Shown here one piece after another: positions 57,490-64,000 of a DNA stretch of 64,000 bases (position 1 is its first letter; every line of letters starts with the position of its first letter). Where the stretch lies: contig CM059584.1 in the NCBI GenBank assembly GCA_030407085.1, positions 491,501-555,500 of the forward strand, in the 5' to 3' direction. The DNA comes from Trichopria drosophilae (taxonomy: Eukaryota; Arthropoda; Insecta; Hymenoptera; Diapriidae). Position numbers and translations under genes: made by a program. Under the pieces are notes generated by a model. It had not been told where the DNA came from, searched no databases, and saw only the letters and a list, made by a program, of their open reading frames with translations.

Positions 57490-59240
57490 GAAGAGTTTTA
57501 AATTTCTACATTTGTAAAGTTTAGAACTCATGATGACGTGAGGTTAGGTTAGTTTAAATTAGATTATGATATTTGCTTTAATGTTAGAATTTACTTACCG
57601 AAGAATAAGAATTAGACAATTGGAACCCCTGGAAATTTCAAGAGTTTGAAATTTTGAAATGAATTTAGAACTCACGATTGCTTTGTTCGATAGGGCTTTT
57701 CTCAAATTTAAGAGAGTAATAATTCAATCGTTCACTAAAATGCCTGGATTTTTACTACACAAAGAGTGACTTTTTTCACTCCTTAACAGGGAGAATTCCC
57801 GCGTTAAGACTGAGAATTCCATCTTTCACTGCATTAGCTCGCTTCTCCTCCCCAGTTACCTACAACAAGTCAATTTGCACTCCATATCACGATGGAATTT
57901 GGCGAATATATTAAAAGGCAGAGAACTAAGAAGAAGTGGCAGATTTTTACGTCCCTTGTTAATTATTGAATTAAGAGGAACTAGGATGGGAAACAGCTTT
58001 TTAACGATGAGAAATTCCACGCTTGGAGCATCGGAACCGAATGTGCCTTGGAGAAAGTCTTGCTCGGATCGGCCGAATGCTCACATGCACGCTCGAAATC
58101 CCCTTAACGTAACGATTATTCCACCGTCGACATTTCAGGAAGAGGCAATCGTCATTTTACCGATCATTGCCCGCGAACGCGCCATTTTCCTGCCGTCTTT
58201 CATCTCTTCCGCCTCTTAGGAAAATGCGAATTTTCATTCCACGATGAAATGCAATGCTTCTCGATACTGCGAACCATGAAGAGGCTTTTGCTCAGGTTCC
58301 AAAAACAGTTTGATTCATTCAATGTTTTTTTCATTTTTTAAATAACTAATCAATAAACAATGCATATGTTAATTAATATAAACGATATTAGTATTCAGTA
58401 GTTAGTACTCGGTTTTTGAAGTAAAGTTTAGAAATATGAAGAGTTTCGATCTAGAAATTTACAGAAAAATTATGAAATATAATTTGAAATTAATCTTTGT
58501 GAAACACGAAGAGTCTTAAAATAGCCACTATTATATTTAAAATATTAACGCAATTAAATTGTAAAAGATGACTAGAAAAGTCTTTTTCATTCTGCATCGT
58601 ATAAATTCTTTTATTTACTAACTTTGATAGAATTGTCGAAGTACGGGAAAATTTCAACAATTCAAAGCAATCATGAGTTCTAAATTCTACAAATTACAAA
58701 TTTTCAAACTGTACAAATTTCATCATTTCTATTCCAAATTCCAACTTATTTTTAATCGGAATTGTCGAAATGTGCGAAAATTCATATCCAATAAAGCAAT
58801 CATGAGTTCTAAACTAATTCAAAAATTTCAAACTCTTCAAATTTCCAACGGTTTACTAATTCCATTCTTTTGTTGAGTAAATTCTACACTCGTAATATAA
58901 ATTAATTTAAGCTATCTCAATCTAGCGTAATTATGAGGTCAAAACACTACAAATTTTAAACTGTACTAATTTCAAAATTTGAATCTATAAATTTGACATT
59001 TTGAAACTTTACAAAATTCAAAATATTAAACTCTTCAAATTTTCAAAGGTTATATTTGTCTAATTCTTTTTCCTTCCCTAAGTACATTATATGTTCATAA
59101 CATAACTTAATTGAACCTAACGTAACGTAACATAGTCATGAGTTCTAAAATCTAAAAATTTCAAATTTTGCCAAATTTAAAATAAAATAATTTAAACATT
59201 TCAAACTCCACAATTTCAAAATATTCAAATTTCTAAAGTT
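57490..59240. repeat. dispersed ~128-bp repeat with CATGAGTTCTAAA motif
   Basis: AAAGCAATCATGAGTTCTAA occurs at about 58665 and 58793. Both are preceded at the same distance by GGAATTGTCGAA/AGAATTGTCGAA, giving a 128-bp direct repeat. Weaker units lie near 58932 (TTATGAGGTCAAAACACTAC) and 59134 (GTCATGAGTTCTAAAATCTA). Inverted copies (TTTAGAACTCATGATG, TTTAGAACTCACGATTG) lie near 57520 and 57664. The intervening DNA is rich in CAAATTTC words. Confidence 0.55.
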
Positions 59241-60809
59241 TAAAATTGTCTAATTCTTTACTGTTTCGAGTGAAATCTATACACATAACACAACCTAACT
59301 TATAAGAACCCAATAAATTTTATATTATTAATTTGAATGATTTGGTATTTAGCAAGATTATCAAGCTTAATTGTAGTGCTAGATGCCAATAATTTGAATG
59401 AAAATTAATTGGAAGATTCGGCTATTTGGCCAACAATTCTCGTAAAAATATGGTAAATGCTATTAACTTTTGCTGCACGGTATTTAATTATTAGTTAGTT
59501 CTTTAAAACATTTGAATATATGTAATATGAAATACAATAAATCCGTATTAAACGTGTGCAGAAACAATAACAAATTTAATTATAGACAATAAACATATTT
59601 ATGATTTCAACTATAGTCTATAAATTAATTCTGTAAATTAAAATAAACTGAGTAAGCAAGTCATATAGTGAAAGCGAATTAGACTTTTAACAAAAATAAT
59701 TTCCAATATTTTGTCAATATGTGAGTTATATCCATATATTTTTATGGAAAAATTCAGCATACTAATATAAATTCGCTTTTAATACCAATAAGTTTTCAAA
59801 ATTGAAATTAAAAATGAAAAAATGTCCTTTATAAGGAAATAAATTGTATCATAAAACGCCATGCATAATAACTATGGTTCTAAAAATAACAAGAACATAT
59901 AGATTTTAAATTGGACATTTATTTCCCACAAGGAAATAGTATCGTATTTGTAAAAATTATACTACAGAAACAAGAATTATGTCCATTTTGCCATTACGGA
60001 TTATGTCTATTTTTTATGTTTCGGTCGGCGTTTGTAGAGAAATTATTTATACGTAAAAGTAAGCAAGTAAATTACTATACCATACGTTACGCTGCAGATA
60101 TGCAAATCTCGGTAATAAACAGTACCATTAAAATATTAAGTTGTCAGAATAGCATATTAATATTCACTATTACCGTTGGTGTAAATTTACATCTTAATTA
60201 CGTATGAATTATAATATTTCCTATAAGCTTTCCTGGTTTATGGAAACGACTCTTCTTAGTTCGTGCAAGGATGCAAATCTGATCGACGTGAAATCCAGAT
60301 TTTTATTGCGATGATCGTATTCTGTGCAACCAAATTCTAATTTTTAGTCTTTCTAGTAAATAAAGAGTCCCACGAATCTGGGTTTCTGAGTTCTAAACTT
60401 TTTCATTAATTTTTAAGACTTATTGACATTGCGTTGAACAAACATTACTACATATTCATATCATCGATAAGAATTATAAATAACATTTTTTTAATGATGT
60501 GAACATTGAAGATCGATCATTTTTTAATCATTAAATATGCAAAAAACCTTGAAGATGCAAATTTATATATTTTAACTCGAAACCATTTTTCATTGACTAT
60601 GCTTATTTTGTATGCGTAAATAACGTTTTAATAATTACGTAAATATAGGTAGAATATATTTTATATTTTCCAATATCTTCAATATTAGTTTTTGTTAACA
60701 ATTTTCATGAGTTTGTTTAGTCTATTATCGGGTTTCGTATCTTGAAAAGAGAATACATAACCTCTCGTACATCGTTGACATGATATACTATATAAAAAAT
60801 GAAGTAGAC

Positions 60810-60833
60810 TTGGGTTCGAATCCCAGCGGGGCA
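60810..60833 (+). ncRNA. tRNA 3'-end fragment (T-arm and acceptor strand only)
   Basis: TTGGGTTCGAATCCCAG forms a T-arm with the GTTCGAAT loop. It is followed by CGGGGCA, the length of an acceptor 3' strand. The preceding 80 bp has no D-arm, anticodon arm or matching TGCCCCG, so it is a fragment, not a gene. Confidence 0.4.
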
Positions 60834-61389
60834 CAATTAATTGTTTTGTTTAATTTATTTGCGATTATATAAAATTTAAAAATAAATAAAATTATTTTAA
60901 ATTCAAATGAATAACTGATTACATGTTTTAATTTGTAATTTGATGTTTCAAATAGTTTTCGCGATACTAGAAATAGATTCCACTTCAGGAGACATCAAGT
61001 ATCGCATTTGCCGTATAGCAATACGAGATTATACACACGAAGCTGGAGGCAATACCATTACGAGACATTTCTTTACTCAGGTTAGGATAGTCTTCTAGAT
61101 GCAGGAAGATTCTTTTATTTCGAGTAAAAATCGCTAGATTTTTTGTGATTTTTACTGTCTGACAATGAATAGAACAACTTCCAACAACTTAGATTCACTG
61201 TTAGTAAGATTTTGCATGATCAAAAAGTCTGACCCGTCTGGACTGCTAAATGTTTAAGAAAATTTTTCTCGGTGAATTTTAAAATGATATATTAATCGTT
61301 TAAAAAAGTTAATCATTTTTCTTTTTAAAAAATCACGAAAACGACCAATTGGCGGGTGGCTGTACCCTCTAAACTGCAAATATTATTTA

Positions 61390-61960
61390 AAAAAACAAAT
61401 TTCTCGCCAATACACGTGTTACCGTGGAAGGTAAACAAAGGTGCAGTACCCGGGAAAACGAAAATCGCGTGGCGTAAAAATCAAACGTGATCGCGTCGGC
61501 CATCAGGATCTTCCCGGGAAAGCGTAACAAATTAACATCACCGGGACGATCCCTCCTCGAGGAAGTACTTTTGCTGAAAAGAAAAAATGCAGATTCCGAT
61601 ATCGTTTCTGAGAGGAGGAAAGGCGGCCAAGCGCATTGTTGTAGGTCAGTTCTGCGCCACTTTCGCCAGGACGCCTCACCCAGTACGTGTACTGGCAAAG
61701 TCAGTTACCTAATCGTTGCGTCGGCGCCGGCCACTGGGAACGGACGTCCGTAATGCCGATAATTGCACTCTCGTTACAAGAGGAGCTCAGATGCGCCTAC
61801 GTAACTGCGTAAGTGCTCCATCTAAATCCGGTCAACGATACTGGTCCGATCGGATCTAACGATCGATCGATCACGGCGCGTTGCGATCTATCGCTGATCG
61901 AATGGATTGATTATGAGTAATGGCGCAGACGACAGATCTGATATTCTTGTTGCGACTACG
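61390..61960. promoter_or_regulatory. GC-rich island with CACGTG
   Basis: GC-rich compared with both flanks, with a CACGTG at 61413-61418 and a GATCGATCGATC run near 61860. Open frames on both strands (61387-61698, 61487-61753) match no family I know. A far-upstream Pdp1 promoter or enhancer, or the promoter of another gene, is possible. Confidence 0.2.
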
Positions 61961-62629
61961 ATGTCATCAGGTACATAGAAAAATAGAAAGTCAAATAAAA
62001 ATGACTTTTGTACTTGCTGCAATTATTTCCAATTCATTCAATAATCGGTAGAAATATTTAGTAAGATGAAATTAAATTATATTAACTTCATTCTCAATTT
62101 AATTTGTAATTTAACCACAGTTGTACGAGTCAATTGTCATAGTTATACAACCACTAATGCATCCAAATGCATATATACTACAATTTAAAAAAAATACCTC
62201 AACTACACTATAAATAAGTCAACTATAATCGTAAATGCATTTTTATCTAAATTTGTTGTAACTTTTTAATAATTATACAAAATTTATATCTACAATGTTA
62301 CTTTAAACACAACTAGAAATCTAGAAAAGTTTTCGCATAATGCCAAAAATGTTTATGACCAATTTTTTCCCTGCATTATATTCGGTCATTACACAAGATA
62401 TATTATATGTAATTTTACCTAAACTTAATATTCAGTTACATAAAACCGCAGATTTGTTCAATAATAATTTGATAAAAACCTTCTGCCACGACTATGCACA
62501 GTTCAACGATTGTTTTTCATACATATGCAAACACAATTAAAAAACCAAAACATCCGGTGATTCTTTGAATTTTTGTGTAAAAAAATATGCATGTTTAGCT
62601 TAACCTAACTCGAGTTCAACCACGACACA

Positions 62630-62960
62630 ATAGAGCAAAAGTTGTCGGCGCAGCGGGTGAGCGCTTTCGTCCTCATTTAAGTAGTTCGAGTCCACGTGTA
62701 AATCAGTAGTAACAACGGCAGCTGCCGAAGTAGTAACAGTCTGCGACGGTGGGACACATAAAGCCTGGTTCTGATATTCCCATTGGTCGTCTAAGGGAAG
62801 TGACGAAACGAGATAAAAATTTCGCCGAGACAAAATCTTTTGCAAGCGACATCTTCCCAGCTTCTGGGAAGCTACATTGACAAAAGCACTTCCCATGTCC
62901 CCAGTGCAAAAAAATCCATTCAGATAGCGACTCTCATAACAGACTCGTAATTCTCAGGGA
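62630..62960 (-). promoter_or_regulatory. GC-richer island with E-box and a 98-codon minus-strand frame
   Basis: CACGTG at 62693-62698. The minus-strand ATG at 62896 opens a 98-codon frame containing LPLDDQWEYQNQALCVPPSQ. No PAR-bZIP N-terminal motif is visible, and I found no phase-1 donor that would join 37550. It is recorded as a candidate, not a called exon. Confidence 0.2.
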
Positions 62961-63198
62961 TTCAATTCCCGGCTGCAGCGAAAGTGAACTTATTACTTTT
63001 TAACGCTTTTCCCAGGGCCTTCGGACGAGTCGAAAGATCATAATTAAGAGGTAACTTTTTGCCACGATTGCTAGGGATTTAGCAATTAAAAATTTTGTGT
63101 AATTAATGGGAAGGGGACAATATTTTGAAAAAGTGGAAATATCAATTCAATAAGAGGAACTTTTACAGTTTTTTTCTCTCCGCTCTCCTCATTTTTAC

Positions 63199-63217
63199 CT
63201 CTCTCTCTCTCTCTCTT
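63199..63217 (+). repeat. (CT)n microsatellite
   Basis: About nine CT units. Confidence 0.85.
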
Positions 63218-64000
63218 TAATTTCGGCCATGCAGACAATTTATCAGCAAAACAGCCTGAAGCAGATAGGTGAGATACGTGTTAATATATTTAACGTGCGC
63301 AAGACTTACTTTCGAACTTTCTCGAAGTCCCCGCGGCGGGACGAGGCGCGCCGATCGAAAAGGAAAAAAATAAAAAAGGCAACGCAATGAGAAAATTCCG
63401 AATGCGTGCGTTCTTACGCAATACTGAAACGAAAGTAACTCGAATCATTTAAAAACAAAAAAACTGATGCATATGCTACTTTTTCGGATTTAATGTAAAA
63501 TGCTAATTGTCAGATAACCAACAGAAAATATTTAACATTTTCAAAAATTATGAAGTAGTTTGTTCGATTTATTTATAAAAAATATTAAAAATTGGAATAT
63601 CACGCAATAATTCGTAATCAAAATGGTTCTCTTAAAATGTTTTCGATTATTTTAATATTGACCTTCGCTTCGTATGAACGAAAGCACTACGGCTTTTATT
63701 TAAAAAAAAAATGATTTTATTAACGTAAGTAATTATTTCATAGGTAAAATTAGACAGTTTACCACAGTTCATATTCTATGCCGCTTTAAAATAGTCCTGA
63801 AAAAGTACGAAAAGTTGGCGATGTCGGCACAAGAAACAATTAGAGTTAATTCGCGAGATTCTCAGCGAGCAGAGTCAAACGTAATAATCGTTACGCGTGA
63901 GATCATTAGTCACCTACATACTTTTTTCAAAACCCGGTAGTCTGCTTTTGTTTCTACTTTTCCCGCAAATACGACATCAACGTCTGAAATCGCTGAACAA

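Noticed and set aside
57535..59300. Telomere-like TTAGG/CCTAA words (AGGTTAGGTTAG near 57541, AACCTAAC near 59115 and 59285)
   Set aside because: Only one or two units each, far short of an insect (TTAGG)n tract.
61387..61753. Opposing open frames of 103 and 88 codons
   Set aside because: Mutually overlapping on opposite strands in a GC island; no family match.

Overview
The window is eukaryotic, AT-rich, intron-rich DNA that looks like an insect nuclear genome. The PAR-bZIP gene closely matches the insect clock/growth regulator Pdp1. The transposon remnants (I-, jockey- and R1-type non-LTR elements, TTAA-flanked fold-back MITEs) are also insect-like. A hymenopteran is my guess for the order, but the sequence alone does not settle it.

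Two protein-coding genes are well supported. (1) 633-8221, plus strand: an eight-exon gene whose phases join into one 484-codon frame. It encodes a secreted S28 (PRSS16 / K12H4.7-type) serine carboxypeptidase homologue. The nucleophile-elbow serine is replaced by glycine and the catalytic histidine by asparagine, so it appears to be a full-length pseudoprotease. (2) 37550-19417, minus strand: five 3' coding exons of Pdp1 covering the LWDKTLPYD / [10 protein letters not shown] region, the PAR domain, the basic region and the leucine zipper. The N-terminal exon or exons were not found and probably lie in 37.6-64 kb or beyond. The 3' UTR may run about 3.4 kb, to the first AATAAA on that strand at 15964-15969.

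Between the genes (8.5-15.8 kb) is a nest of dead transposons: a degraded I/LOA-type element on the minus strand, then a degraded jockey-type element on the plus strand. The jockey-type element is itself interrupted by an R1-type element with a 15-bp target duplication, by a ~1-kb unknown insert, and by a ~370-bp hairpin element.

The Pdp1 introns and upstream region (19.5-64 kb) are gene-poor and full of short palindromic repeats. At least four TTAA-flanked fold-back elements share a core related to GCCATATTGGATCCGCCA, and several MITEs carry GTAAAGT/ACTTTAC motifs. A striking array of GAGTGA/TCACTC palindromes occupies 54.6-55.7 kb, with a small sister cluster at 25.3 kb. GC-richer islands (34.1-34.7, 42.7-42.9, 43.5-43.8, 51.0-51.5, 56.6-56.9, 61.4-61.9 and 62.6-63.0 kb) are candidate promoters or enhancers. 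The one at 51.45 kb has three perfect CACGTG E-boxes in 42 bp, which suits a gene known in flies to be driven by CLK/CYC.
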